Shown piece after piece: positions 1 to 5,097 of a stretch of 5,097 nucleotides of DNA. A program made the translations under genes and the position numbers. A model generated the notes under the pieces. It saw only the letters and a list, made by a program, of their open reading frames with translations, was not told where the DNA came from and ran no database searches. Source of the stretch: JAVMKJ01 sp031732875. GTDB taxonomy: Bacteria > Pseudomonadota > Gammaproteobacteria > Competibacterales > Competibacteraceae. Every line of letters starts with the position of its first letter. Within the stretch, counting starts at the first letter, position 1. Where the stretch lies: positions 1-5,097 of the forward strand of contig JAVMKL010000134.1 in the NCBI GenBank assembly GCA_031732875.1, written 5' to 3'.

Positions 1-74
1 CCCATGCCTCCCCGTCGAAGGGAAGTCAACGGTAGGGGGACGTGAACGATTACCTCAATTCTGGAGATGGATCC

Positions 75-308
75 ATGACCGACACCGTTCGGGATCATTT
101 GACTGATCTGCATCTTGCGCTCTGCGCAGCCGACGCGGCGTTCAAGAGCATGGGGCAGGCGGCCGTCAAGGCTATTGCCGTTCTACCCTCGAATGATCGC
201 GACATCAAGGCAATCAGCGACGTGGCAGCCAATCCGTGTTCCACTTCTTGGACAAGCGGGTTTGGCTCCGGTTGCTCGCCGAGGATGAGGCGTCCCGGCG
301 TAGCTTGA
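75..308 (+). pseudogene. Short hypothetical ORF, probably frameshifted remnant
   Basis: I do not recognise this gene. The ATG at 75 has a GGAG at 63-66, eight bases upstream. A GTG at 42 could extend it by 11 residues and is preceded by a G-run. The first ~52 residues look like real protein (MTDTVRDHLTDLHLALCAAD, then a segment ending near ISDVAAN). The last ~25 are Ser/Gly/Arg-rich and look out of frame. From about 236 another plus-strand frame continues with a more natural sequence (FHFLDKRVWLRLLAEDEA), as if one frameshift lay near 231-238. That frame also decays by about 430. The best reading is a degraded gene outside the integrated element. It could also be a genuine small protein of 77 residues, or simply non-coding. 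No domain, signal peptide or membrane segment is visible. Confidence 0.3.
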
Positions 309-496
309 CGCCACCGATACTCCCGCTGGCGGATTACCGCTCCAGTGCGCTCTCGCCGATGCCAAATCCGACGGCCGACTCCGCAATGGTCGGTCGGTTG
401 CCTGGCAGCCGTCGAGGCATGCGATGCTGAAGGCAATGCTCCGGAAGGGTGGCAAGCTTAGGAGAGAAAATTCCACAACAGGTATAGGAGCGCCAT
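309..496. other. Stretch without recognisable gene
   Basis: Open frames here are short and mutually overlapping on both strands (for example minus-strand frames covering 95-436 and 183-476, rich in Arg, Ser and Pro), which is typical of shadow frames in GC-rich DNA. I see no RNA gene, repeat or terminator. Together with the broken frame upstream it looks like decayed sequence. Confidence 0.4.
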
Positions 497-691
497 ATGA
501 TCTTCATTGAGGATGCCAATCTGTCTCAAAAACGGGCATACCTATCAAGGAAGTTTAGGGATACTACCGGCGATGAGATCTCGCTGGTTTTTGTGTTTGG
601 GATTATTCACGACTTTCTCTTTGAAACGTCACCGCCACCCCATAAGGCAAACGGCAGGCCATCTTCAATCAAATTCATCCAGGCAATCTGA
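497..691 (+). CDS. Hypothetical 64-residue protein
   Basis: This is a small ORF of unknown function. The ATG at 497 was chosen because AGGAG sits at 486-490 with a six-base spacer, a good ribosome binding site. The first ~45 residues have a natural mix of charged and hydrophobic residues (MIFIEDANLSQKRAYLSRKF, then a hydrophobic segment around residues 29-42 ending FLFE). The C-terminal tail is Pro/Lys/Ser-rich and may be out of frame. The segment is more AT-rich than the int and ist genes, which suggests different ancestry. No family is recognised. A second ORF starting at TTG 507 in another frame (to 782) overlaps it and is less convincing because it lacks a binding site. It could be a true small gene or the start of a broken one. 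Confidence 0.35.
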   Translation: MIFIEDANLSQKRAYLSRKFRDTTGDEISLVFVFGIIHDFLFETSPPPHKANGRPSSIKFIQAI

Positions 692-735
692 TCGGTACGG
701 TAGCGCTGATCGATTAGGAGTTTGGAGGGGAAAGG

Positions 736-849
736 GTGAGGGTCAAACTGGCCCATGCCGTTTTATTTGTGGTGGCATTTGATCTGACGTTGTCAATCCG
801 TCGCTCTGCCTTGCTCCACGCCATCTTGCATCGCCCACCGCCCCGGTAA
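736..849 (+). CDS. Doubtful 37-residue mini-ORF
   Basis: A GTG at 736 is preceded by GGAGG at 724-728 with a seven-base spacer and opens a 37-residue frame ending at TAA 847-849. The N-terminal half (VRVKLAHAVLFVVAFDLTL) has a positive start followed by a hydrophobic run that could form a signal peptide or membrane segment. The C-terminal half is Arg/Pro/His-rich. The binding site and hydrophobic run are suggestive only. At this length the frame could be chance. No family is recognised. Confidence 0.15.
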   Translation: MRVKLAHAVLFVVAFDLTLSIRRSALLHAILHRPPPR

Positions 850-899
850 CTCGATGAATACCAAAAAGCAGCGAGCGGCCAACGCTTTGATTCGATTGA

Positions 900-940
900 C
901 GTCCCCAAGGGGATTCGAACCCATGTTACCGCCGTGAAAG
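900..940 (-). tRNA. tRNA-Glu(UUC) 3' half, candidate att junction
   Basis: Read on the minus strand, this starts with the anticodon loop CTTTCAC (940-934, anticodon TTC). It continues with the 3' anticodon-stem strand GGCGG (933-929), a short variable loop, the T-arm with TTCGAAT loop (919-913), the acceptor 3' strand TGGGGAC (907-901) and discriminator G (900). The order and sequence match bacterial tRNA-Glu as known from E. coli. The 5' half is absent: beyond 940 the sequence is AT-rich and cannot form the anticodon, D or acceptor 5' strands. Two oddities suggest a non-functional copy: a T-stem mismatch (T50 opposite C64), and TCA where CCA would follow. A break exactly at the anticodon loop, about 130 bp from an integrase start, is typical of a tyrosine-integrase attachment site. 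The intact tRNA should lie at the other end of the element, outside this window. Confidence 0.75.
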
Positions 941-962
941 TTTCTATAAAAGCGTTTTTTGC

Positions 963-975
963 TGTCTATTGGTGT
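963..975 (+). repeat. Candidate integrase arm-type repeat, copy 1
   Basis: The sequence TGTCTATTGGTGT is repeated imperfectly at 1024-1036, 61 bp downstream, sharing the pattern TGTCYRYTGGTGT. It lies in the AT-rich gap between the tRNA remnant and int. Iterated TGGTGT-type motifs beside tRNA attachment sites are a familiar feature of tyrosine-integrase islands and probably bind the integrase N-terminal domain. That role is inferred here. Confidence 0.4.
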
Positions 976-991
976 CTGTTTTCAATAATAA

Positions 992-1003
992 CTTATTTAT
1001 AAG
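992..1003. repeat. AT-rich inverted repeat CTTAT-TT-ATAAG
   Basis: Perfect 5-bp arms with a 2-bp centre lie between the two candidate arm-type repeats. It could be a bendable spacer or a protein-binding site in the attachment region. It is too short to be more than a candidate. Confidence 0.2.
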
Positions 1004-1022
1004 CAAGTAGTATTGTTTCCGG

Positions 1023-1050
1023 TTGTCCGCTGGTGTATTCTAGACATAAT
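1023..1050 (+). promoter_or_regulatory. Candidate int promoter
   Basis: TTGTCC (1023-1028) and CATAAT (1045-1050) are separated by 16 bp and resemble a sigma70 -35/-10 pair. The predicted start of transcription near 1057 leaves a short leader before the ATG at 1072, and supports that ATG over an upstream GTG at 1033. The -35 and spacer overlap the second TGTC...TGGTGT repeat, so integrase bound there could shut off its own gene. That is inference. Confidence 0.35.
1024..1036 (+). repeat. Candidate integrase arm-type repeat, copy 2
   Basis: TGTCCGCTGGTGT matches copy 1 (963-975) at 10 of 13 positions in the same orientation. It overlaps the candidate int promoter. Confidence 0.4.
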
Positions 1051-2113
1051 CTAAATACACGAGAGGGCGCCATGGCCCGCACCGTCCGCGATACCGCGCT
1101 GGAGACCCGCAAGGCGCGCGACCGGCTCATGCCGGGCAAACGCTACTGGCGCAACATCCGGCAAGGGTTAGCCATCGGCTACTACCCAGCCCGGACCGGG
1201 GGCGGAACCTGGGTGGTGCGCTGGCTGATGCCGGACGGGCGCTACACCATCCAGCGCATCGGCATTGCCGACGACCATCAGGACGCCAACGACCTCGACG
1301 TGTTCAGCTTCGCGCAAGCCTGCGCGCGGGTGTATGCGTTCGCCGACGCCGAAGCCCGCCGCACCGTCGCGCCGGACGGTCCCTACACCGTGGCAAACGC
1401 CATCGCGGATTATCTGGCCTGGTATCGCGCCCATCGCCGGGCGTACCGCGATACCGAACTGGCCTGCGAGGTTCATATCCTGCCTGCCTTGGGCGCACAT
1501 CCCGTCGCCGACCTGACCGCGCCGCGCATCCGCCAGTGGCACGAACAACTGGCCGCGACCCCGGCCCGCATCCGCCGCAAGGCCGGCGCCGCCATCGCCT
1601 ATCGCGCCGCCGATCCTAACGACCTCGACCGGACCCGCGCCCGCCGCGCCACCGCCAACCGCGTCCTGACCACCCTCAAGGCCGCGCTGACCATGGCGTT
1701 CCGGGAAGGGAAAGTGGCGGATGATTCGGCATGGCGCAAGGTCAAGCCGTTCGCGCGAGTGGATGCACCCCTCGTCCGGCATCTGAACCCCGAGGAAATC
1801 CGCCGCCTGTTGAACGCCTGCGACCCCGCCATGCGCGCCCTAGCGACCGGCGCCTTGCAGACGGGGTGCCGGTACGCGGAACTGACCCGCCTGACCGCCG
1901 CCGATGTGGATTTGACGCATGGGCTGGTGCACGTTCGCCAAACCAAATCCGGCAAGCCGCGTCACGTCCCCCTGACCGAGGAGGGCAAGGCGTTCTTCGC
2001 GCGGCTGAAGGTCGGGAGAGCGCCCGACGATTTGCTGTTCTTGCAGGAAAGTGGACGGCCATGGGGCGAGTCGGAACAGGCCCGGCCGCTGAAGCGCGCG
2101 GCGCTGGCGGCGA

Positions 2114-2118
2114 ACGTG
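2114..2118. repeat. Target site duplication ACGTG, left copy
   Basis: ACGTG directly abuts the first base (2119) of the IS left end and is repeated at 4337-4341 after its right end. Five base pairs is within the range known for IS21-family elements. Confidence 0.85.
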
Positions 2119-2170
2119 TGTCAAGCGACACCAGAAACTGACCCCCTGACGACACCGAAAATTGACCCCC
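2119..2170. repeat. IS21 terminal inverted repeat, left
   Basis: The 52-bp left end matches the reverse complement of 4285-4336 at 42 positions. It holds two 21-bp direct modules (2126-2146 and 2150-2170, 18 of 21 identical, 24-bp period), each starting CGACACC and ending TGACCCCC. Such iterated end modules are typical IstA-binding sites in this family. Confidence 0.9.
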
Positions 2171-2182
2171 ATAAGTACTTGG

Positions 2183-2962
2183 TTATTGGCTTGGAGCGAC
2201 CGCAGTCGGCTTGAGCAAGCCGGATCGGCGTTTTTCGCGCAGGCGGTAACTGTCGCCGCGAATGGTCAACACGTGGCTGTGATGGAGGAGGCGATCCAGG
2301 ATGGCCGTGGCCACGACGGAATCCCCGAACACCGTTCCCCATTCCCCCACGCTGCGGTTGCTGGTGAGCAGCAAGCTGCCCCGTTCGTAGCGCCGCGCCA
2401 CTAATTGGAAGAACAGATGGGCGGCGTGGGGCTCGAACGGCAGGTAGCCCAATTCGTCGACGATCAGCAACTTGGGTTTGGCCCACTGGCTCAACCGCTC
2501 CTCCAGGCGGCCGTCGGTGTGGGCCTTGGCCAGATTGGTCATCAGGGCGGTGGCCGGGGCGAACAGCACGGAATAGCCCTGCTGGATCGCCGCGCCGCCC
2601 AAGGCCACCGCCAGATGGGTTTTCCCGACGCCCGGCGGCCCCAGCAGGAGCACGCAGTCGCCGTTACCGACCCAGCGGCACAGCGCCAACTCGCGCAGTT
2701 GGTGGGGATCGAGAGACGGCTGGGCCTGGAAATCGAAACCGTCCAAGGTGCGAGTGAATGGGAACTTGGCCAGGCGCGCGGCCATCTCCAGCCGGCGCTG
2801 TTCCCGGCGGGCCACCTCGGCTTGGCACAGGAAGGTCAGCGCCTCGCGCAGGTTCAACTCGCGCCGGGCGGCCTCATCCAGCAAGGAGTCCAACCGATCG
2901 CGCAGCGCCGTGAGTTGCAAGCGGGCGAGCAAGGCGAGCAGGGGGTCGGCATCGGGATTCAC
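2183..2962 (-). CDS. istB: IS21 transposition helper ATPase IstB
   Basis: This is the AAA+ (DnaA/DnaC-like) ATPase that assists IstA in target capture and strand transfer during IS21 transposition. It acts on DNA in the cytoplasm. The protein has 259 residues, normal for IstB. The N-terminal ~70 residues are helical and charged (LNLREALTFLCQAEVARREQ). Walker A is GPPGVGKT at 108-115, Walker B LLIVDELGYLPF at 165-176 (D169, E170), and a sensor-1-like stretch LLLTSNRS lies at 197-204. An Arg-finger candidate is R224 in ILDRLLHHSH. It starts with GTG at 2962-2960, which overlaps the istA stop in GTGA, so translation is probably coupled. A G-rich stretch just upstream can serve as ribosome binding site. 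The TAA at 2185-2183 lies 12 bp from the left terminal repeat. All motifs are intact. Confidence 0.97.
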   Translation of the reverse strand: MNPDADPLLALLARLQLTALRDRLDSLLDEAARRELNLREALTFLCQAEVARREQRRLEMAARLAKFPFTRTLDGFDFQAQPSLDPHQLRELALCRWVGNGDCVLLLGPPGVGKTHLAVALGGAAIQQGYSVLFAPATALMTNLAKAHTDGRLEERLSQWAKPKLLIVDELGYLPFEPHAAHLFFQLVARRYERGSLLLTSNRSVGEWGTVFGDSVVATAILDRLLHHSHVLTIRGDSYRLREKRRSGLLKPTAVAPSQ

Positions 2963-4209
2963 CAGCCACCCCCCGCGATCGCCTCGTATTCGGCCAAGGG
3001 ACGCAACAACACCGGGGCCGGTGACCGGTCAGCGGCTGATGGAGCGTTGCTCGCCGCGCTCCCGTCGGCCGGCGCACCCACGATTCCGGCCAAGTGGGCC
3101 GGGTCGATCACCCGCTGGCGCCGGCCGACGCCGAGGGCATGGCGGGCCACCTCGACCCCGGCCCGCGTCACCTGCAGGTGCTCGTCGACGACGTGCGCCG
3201 TCACGGTCTCGCCGATCAGCCGCCACGGCACGCTGTAGTGGTTGGTGTCCACCTCCACGCAGCCGTCGGCCTGCACCTGGCGGGTCAGCTCGCGCGTCCA
3301 GTGGAACGGCGGGCGGTCGCGCAGCGGACGCAGGGCGGCGGCTTCGGCCCGTTGAAACCGCTCCAGCGGCGGTTCGCCGGTGGTGCCGTGCACCCGGACG
3401 TCGGCCACGGTTCGCAGCCACTGGCTCAGATGCGCGTCCAGCGCCGCCCAGGAGGCAAAGGTCCGGCCGGCGATGGCGTTGCGCTTGACGTAGCCCACCC
3501 CGCGCTCGTCTTTGCCTTTCGTCCGCGCCCGACAGGGGGCGCAGGCCCGGGGCTGGAACCCCCAGTAGCGGGCAAAGGCCAGAAAGCGGGCGTTGAACAC
3601 CACCACGCGCGTGATCCGGTCGTGCGCGTCCACCAGCGCCCGCGCGTTGTCCAACAACACCTCCTCGGGCACACCCCCAAAATGATGAAAGGCCCCTTCC
3701 AGCCCGTCCAACCAAGCCGATTGCCGCTCGTGATCGAACGCCGCCACAAACGCTCGCCGGGAATAGCCCAACGTGGCCACGAACAGCCGGACCACCGCCG
3801 GCTCGCCGCCGATCCGCACCGCGGTCGTCCCGAAGTCGATCTGGAGTTGCCGTCCGGGCGGTGTCTCGAAGCGCACCGTCGCCCGCGCCTCCGCTTCCAA
3901 CGCTTGCCGCCACGGCCGCACCGCCCGCTCCACCGTCCGTAACGAAACGTGCAGGCCGTGGACCCGCTGCAACTCTTGGCGCACCACGTCCGCATTCCCG
4001 CGATGCTGGCGAAAGCTCGCCGCCAGCCACTCATTCAACTCGCCCAACGTCTGGCGCCGGTTCGGTGACCGATAGGGCGTCCAACTGCCTTGGCCCAGGT
4101 GGCGTTTCACCGTGTTGCGGCTGCACCCCAGTTCGCCGGCAATCCGCCGCAGGCCCCAGCCTCGTTCGTACAGTCGCCGCATCGCCGCGACCACCTCTGG
4201 CGTTTGCAT
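2959..4209 (-). CDS. istA: IS21 transposase IstA (DDE family)
   Basis: This is the DDE transposase of IS21. It binds the terminal repeats and carries out the cleavage and joining steps, working with IstB. The protein has 416 residues from ATG 4209, chosen because AGGAGG lies a few bases upstream (TCAGGAAGGAGGACGAGATG on the minus strand). The open frame extends 18 codons further to 4263 without comparable support. A helix-turn-helix near residues 18-38 (WGLRRIAGELGCSRNTVKRH) should bind the ends. The catalytic triad candidates are D125 in QIDFG, D187 in LLDN and E235 in KGKDERGVGYVK, matching the IS21 pattern. The C-terminal ~100 residues include the NHYSVPWR motif seen in IstA proteins. It overlaps istB by 4 bases. 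No truncation or frameshift is seen. Confidence 0.97.
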   Translation of the reverse strand: MQTPEVVAAMRRLYERGWGLRRIAGELGCSRNTVKRHLGQGSWTPYRSPNRRQTLGELNEWLAASFRQHRGNADVVRQELQRVHGLHVSLRTVERAVRPWRQALEAEARATVRFETPPGRQLQIDFGTTAVRIGGEPAVVRLFVATLGYSRRAFVAAFDHERQSAWLDGLEGAFHHFGGVPEEVLLDNARALVDAHDRITRVVVFNARFLAFARYWGFQPRACAPCRARTKGKDERGVGYVKRNAIAGRTFASWAALDAHLSQWLRTVADVRVHGTTGEPPLERFQRAEAAALRPLRDRPPFHWTRELTRQVQADGCVEVDTNHYSVPWRLIGETVTAHVVDEHLQVTRAGVEVARHALGVGRRQRVIDPAHLAGIVGAPADGSAASNAPSAADRSPAPVLLRPLAEYEAIAGGGW

Positions 4210-4284
4210 CTCGTCCTCCTTCCTGACCGTGGTTCTTGGAAGGAGAATTCTCTGACCCTTCATCTCATTTTCCCCTCTGCTTTA

Positions 4285-4336
4285 GGGGGTCAATTTTCAA
4301 TGTCGCTAAAGGGTCAATTTATGATGTCGCCTGACA
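4285..4336. repeat. IS21 terminal inverted repeat, right
   Basis: This is the right end of the IS, lying upstream of istA. On the minus strand it starts TGTCAGGCGACATCA and holds two 21-bp modules (4329-4309 and 4305-4285). The TTGACC in the outer module resembles a -35 box. IS21 ends are known to provide -35 elements when two copies abut, but I cannot define a complete promoter here. Confidence 0.9.
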
Positions 4337-4341
4337 ACGTG
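4337..4341. repeat. Target site duplication ACGTG, right copy
   Basis: ACGTG directly follows the last base of the IS right end and matches 2114-2118. Matching flanks show a single simple insertion rather than recombination between two IS copies. Confidence 0.85.
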
Positions 4342-4563
4342 CCGGATGTGAGCTTTCACGTCTTGCGCCATACCTATGCGTCCCTGCTGGCTATGGCCGG
4401 GACGCCGCTGCAAGTCATCGCCGCCGCCTTGGGTCATGCCGATACCCGCGTCACCGAGCGCCACTACGCCCACCTGCTGCCGTCCTATGTCGGCGACACC
4501 ATCCGCGCGGCGCTGCCGGCGTTCGGCGTGGAACTCGATAACGTGGTGCCCCTGGCCCGCTGA
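4342..4563 (+). pseudogene. int: Tyrosine integrase, 3' catalytic fragment
   Basis: These are the last 73 codons of the integrase that starts at 1072, cut off by the IS. Joining 2118 to 4342 restores the frame exactly (…ALAANV then PDVSFHVLRHTY…). The segment carries the second half of the active site, in intact-gene numbering: HVLR (H355, R358), LGH (H381) and the nucleophile Y391 in TERHYAHLLP. It ends at TGA 4561-4563. The open frame runs back through the IS right end. In-frame ATGs at 4300 (AGGGGG ten bases upstream) and at 4321 and 4324 (AAGGG at 4309-4313) could start an 80 to 87-residue fragment. Such a fragment would lack Arg I and the DNA-binding domains and should be inactive alone. 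Confidence 0.9.
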
Positions 4564-4662
4564 TTTCCGATTTCCCTCCACCTGGAGGAATTAGCGCCCG
4601 ACCCCGGCGCGCCACCGCCAAGGTCGGACTTCCCACGATGATCCTGTTCAGGAGGCATCACC
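4564..4662. promoter_or_regulatory. Intergenic gap with two inverted repeats
   Basis: The gap between the end of int and the next mini-ORF holds two inverted repeats. One is CCTCCA-CC-TGGAGG (4575-4588), which has no T-tract and so is not a clear terminator. The other is CCGACC (4598-4603) with GGTCGG (4622-4627), 18 bases apart. Either could be a regulator site or a weak RNA hairpin. No convincing promoter is visible. Confidence 0.2.
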
Positions 4663-4713
4663 ATGAGTGCCCTTCATTCTACCCCCGCTTCGACTGCTGA
4701 GGGGCGCGTATGA
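4663..4713 (+). CDS. 16-residue mini-ORF, possible leader peptide
   Basis: The ATG at 4663 follows AGGAGG (4650-4655) with a seven-base spacer, one of the best ribosome binding sites in the window. It encodes 16 residues (MSALHSTPASTAEGRV) and stops at TGA 4711-4713, overlapping the next ATG in ATGA. The peptide is small and Ser/Thr/Ala-rich with no recognisable function. It may be a coupling leader that brings ribosomes to the downstream gene, or the remnant of a longer gene cut short. It has no run of a single regulatory amino acid, so classical attenuation is not indicated. Confidence 0.4.
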   Translation: MSALHSTPASTAEGRV

Positions 4714-5048
4714 CCCCGCAACCATCAATCAGACGCAATGACGCAGTCCGGTTGATCGCTGAGGCCATACTTCCTGATTTGCGGCAGAAAAAACCGGACT
4801 TGACCCCCGCCGGTGCGAGAAAGCAGGTCCGGGCACGGATCGTCGACGCGCAGAACAGGACCAGACGCCTCCCGGCTGGCGACCCCTTACCCTGCTTCCC
4901 GCTCTTCCGTTGGGCCATCGAACAGAAAGGCTGGGAGCACCTTCGAGACCATCTTCCATCCTTCGGTTGGGCCGAACTGGTGTTTCCAGCTCTACACGCT
5001 TCAGACACCATGCTTTTCCGGGACAGCGCACGCAGCGTGGTCACCTAA
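4710..5048 (+). CDS. Hypothetical 112-residue protein downstream of int
   Basis: I do not recognise this family. The ATG at 4710 overlaps the stop of the mini-ORF by four bases and has its own GAGGGG at 4699-4704 with a five-base spacer. The stop is TAA 5046-5048. The protein is soluble-looking: a probable helix at residues ~8-25 (RRNDAVRLIAEAILPDLRQK), a basic segment at ~36-54 (ARKQVRARIVDAQNRTRR) that could touch nucleic acid, then an aromatic-rich C-terminal half with FPLFRWAIEQKGWEHL. No membrane segment, signal peptide, Walker or metal-binding motif is visible. Its place just after int in the same direction suggests a cargo or control gene of the integrated element. A small DNA-binding accessory role is possible but only a guess from position and charge. 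Confidence 0.65.
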   Translation: MTPQPSIRRNDAVRLIAEAILPDLRQKKPDLTPAGARKQVRARIVDAQNRTRRLPAGDPLPCFPLFRWAIEQKGWEHLRDHLPSFGWAELVFPALHASDTMLFRDSARSVVT

Positions 5049-5097
5049 AGTGGACCCTTCAGTCAAGACCAGGGGCCGGGCCATTTAAGATAGAAGC

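Larger units (their letters stand above)
1072..2214 (+). pseudogene. int: Tyrosine site-specific integrase, 5' fragment split by IS21
   Basis: This is a phage/island-type tyrosine recombinase for integration and excision at the adjacent tRNA-Glu site. The ATG at 1072 is preceded by GAGAGGG at 1061-1067. True integrase sequence ends at 2118 (residue 349). The last 31 of 380 residues are read from the IS left end and stop at 2212-2214, overlapping the 3' end of istB tail to tail by 32 bases. Residues ~1-65 (MARTVRDTALETRKARDRLM onward) are a probable arm-binding N-terminus. Residues ~105-215 fit the helical core-binding domain (YTVANAIADYLAWYRAHRRA). The catalytic domain starts near 238, with Arg I at R267 (TGCRYAEL) and the beta-hairpin Lys in TKSGKPRHVPL (K292 or K295). 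The HxxR, GH and Tyr motifs lie beyond the insertion at 4342-4563, so this fragment should lack strand-cleavage activity. The intact gene would encode 422 residues, normal for this family. Confidence 0.9.
2119..4336 (-). mobile_element. IS21-family insertion sequence, complete
   Basis: A complete 2218-bp IS21-family element carries istA then istB on the minus strand with a 4-base overlap. Its ends are 52-bp imperfect inverted repeats (42 of 52 positions match, starting TGTCA) with a flanking ACGTG duplication. Both ORFs are full length and have intact key motifs, so the element could be active. It sits inside an integrase gene in the opposite orientation, between codons 349 and 350 of the original frame. 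Length, gene order, repeated end modules and duplication size all fit IS21. I cannot name the exact IS without a database search. Confidence 0.95.

Noticed and set aside
900..985. Complete tRNA gene on the minus strand
   Set aside because: Only the 3' half matches tRNA-Glu. No acceptor 5' strand, D-arm or 5' anticodon stem is present in the AT-rich sequence beyond 940.
1033..1071. Upstream GTG start for int adding 13 residues
   Set aside because: It lies inside the candidate promoter and repeat. The ATG at 1072 has the better ribosome site and begins with the usual MARTV-type sequence.
1168..1782. 204-residue minus-strand ORF
   Set aside because: It is antisense to int, Gly/Val/Ala-rich, and int carries the recombinase motifs on the other strand.
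3094..3942. 282-residue plus-strand ORF, and similarly 2405-3238 and 2748-3488
   Set aside because: They lie antisense to istA and istB, which have clear family motifs. Their translations are Arg/Gly/Pro/Ala-rich without recognisable domains and are shadow frames of GC-rich coding DNA.
3029..4030. 333-residue minus-strand ORF
   Set aside because: It is a shifted frame within istA, with low-complexity Gly/Ala/Arg composition and no motif.
4575..4588. Rho-independent terminator after int
   Set aside because: The stem is short with a two-base loop and no T-tract follows.
5049..5097. Possible end of another insertion sequence at the window edge
   Set aside because: AAAGTGGACCC-type text resembles some IS ends, but no inverted partner or duplication can be seen and the sequence stops at the window end.

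Overview
This is a GC-rich bacterial window, most likely from a proteobacterium. That lineage is an inference from the codon bias, the gammaproteobacterial-type tRNA-Glu fragment and the gene families present. It shows the integrase end of an integrated mobile element whose integrase has been split by an IS21-family insertion sequence. I see no evidence of a novel defence or metabolic system. The strong signals are mobile-element architecture.

Layout. Positions 1-900 are poorly coding flank. They hold a short, probably frameshifted ORF (75-308), a 64-residue hypothetical ORF with a good ribosome binding site (497-691), a very small doubtful ORF (736-849), and stretches with nothing recognisable. 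At 900-940, on the minus strand, lies the 3' half of a tRNA-Glu(UUC) gene, cut at the anticodon loop with no 5' half. This is what a tyrosine-integrase attachment junction looks like. From 941 to 1071 is an AT-rich segment with two imperfect 13-bp direct repeats (candidate integrase arm sites) and a plausible int promoter.

From 1072 a tyrosine recombinase gene starts on the plus strand. It is interrupted after codon 349 by a 2218-bp IS21-family element (2119-4336) that carries istA and istB on the minus strand. The IS has 52-bp imperfect terminal inverted repeats and is bracketed by a 5-bp ACGTG target duplication. Removing the IS and one ACGTG copy restores, in frame, a 422-residue integrase whose last 73 residues (4342-4563) hold the HxxR, GH and catalytic Tyr motifs. 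The insertion separates Arg I and the Lys from the rest of the active site, so the integrase should be dead.

Downstream of int, a 16-residue mini-ORF (4663-4713) with a near-ideal ribosome binding site overlaps by ATGA a 112-residue hypothetical protein (4710-5048). These are probably the first cargo or control genes of the integrated element, which continues past the window end.

How it fits together: the integrase probably put the element into tRNA-Glu, leaving the displaced tRNA 3' half here. The IS21 element then moved in by its own IstA transposase and IstB ATPase and disabled the integrase, which would fix the element in place unless an integrase acts in trans.
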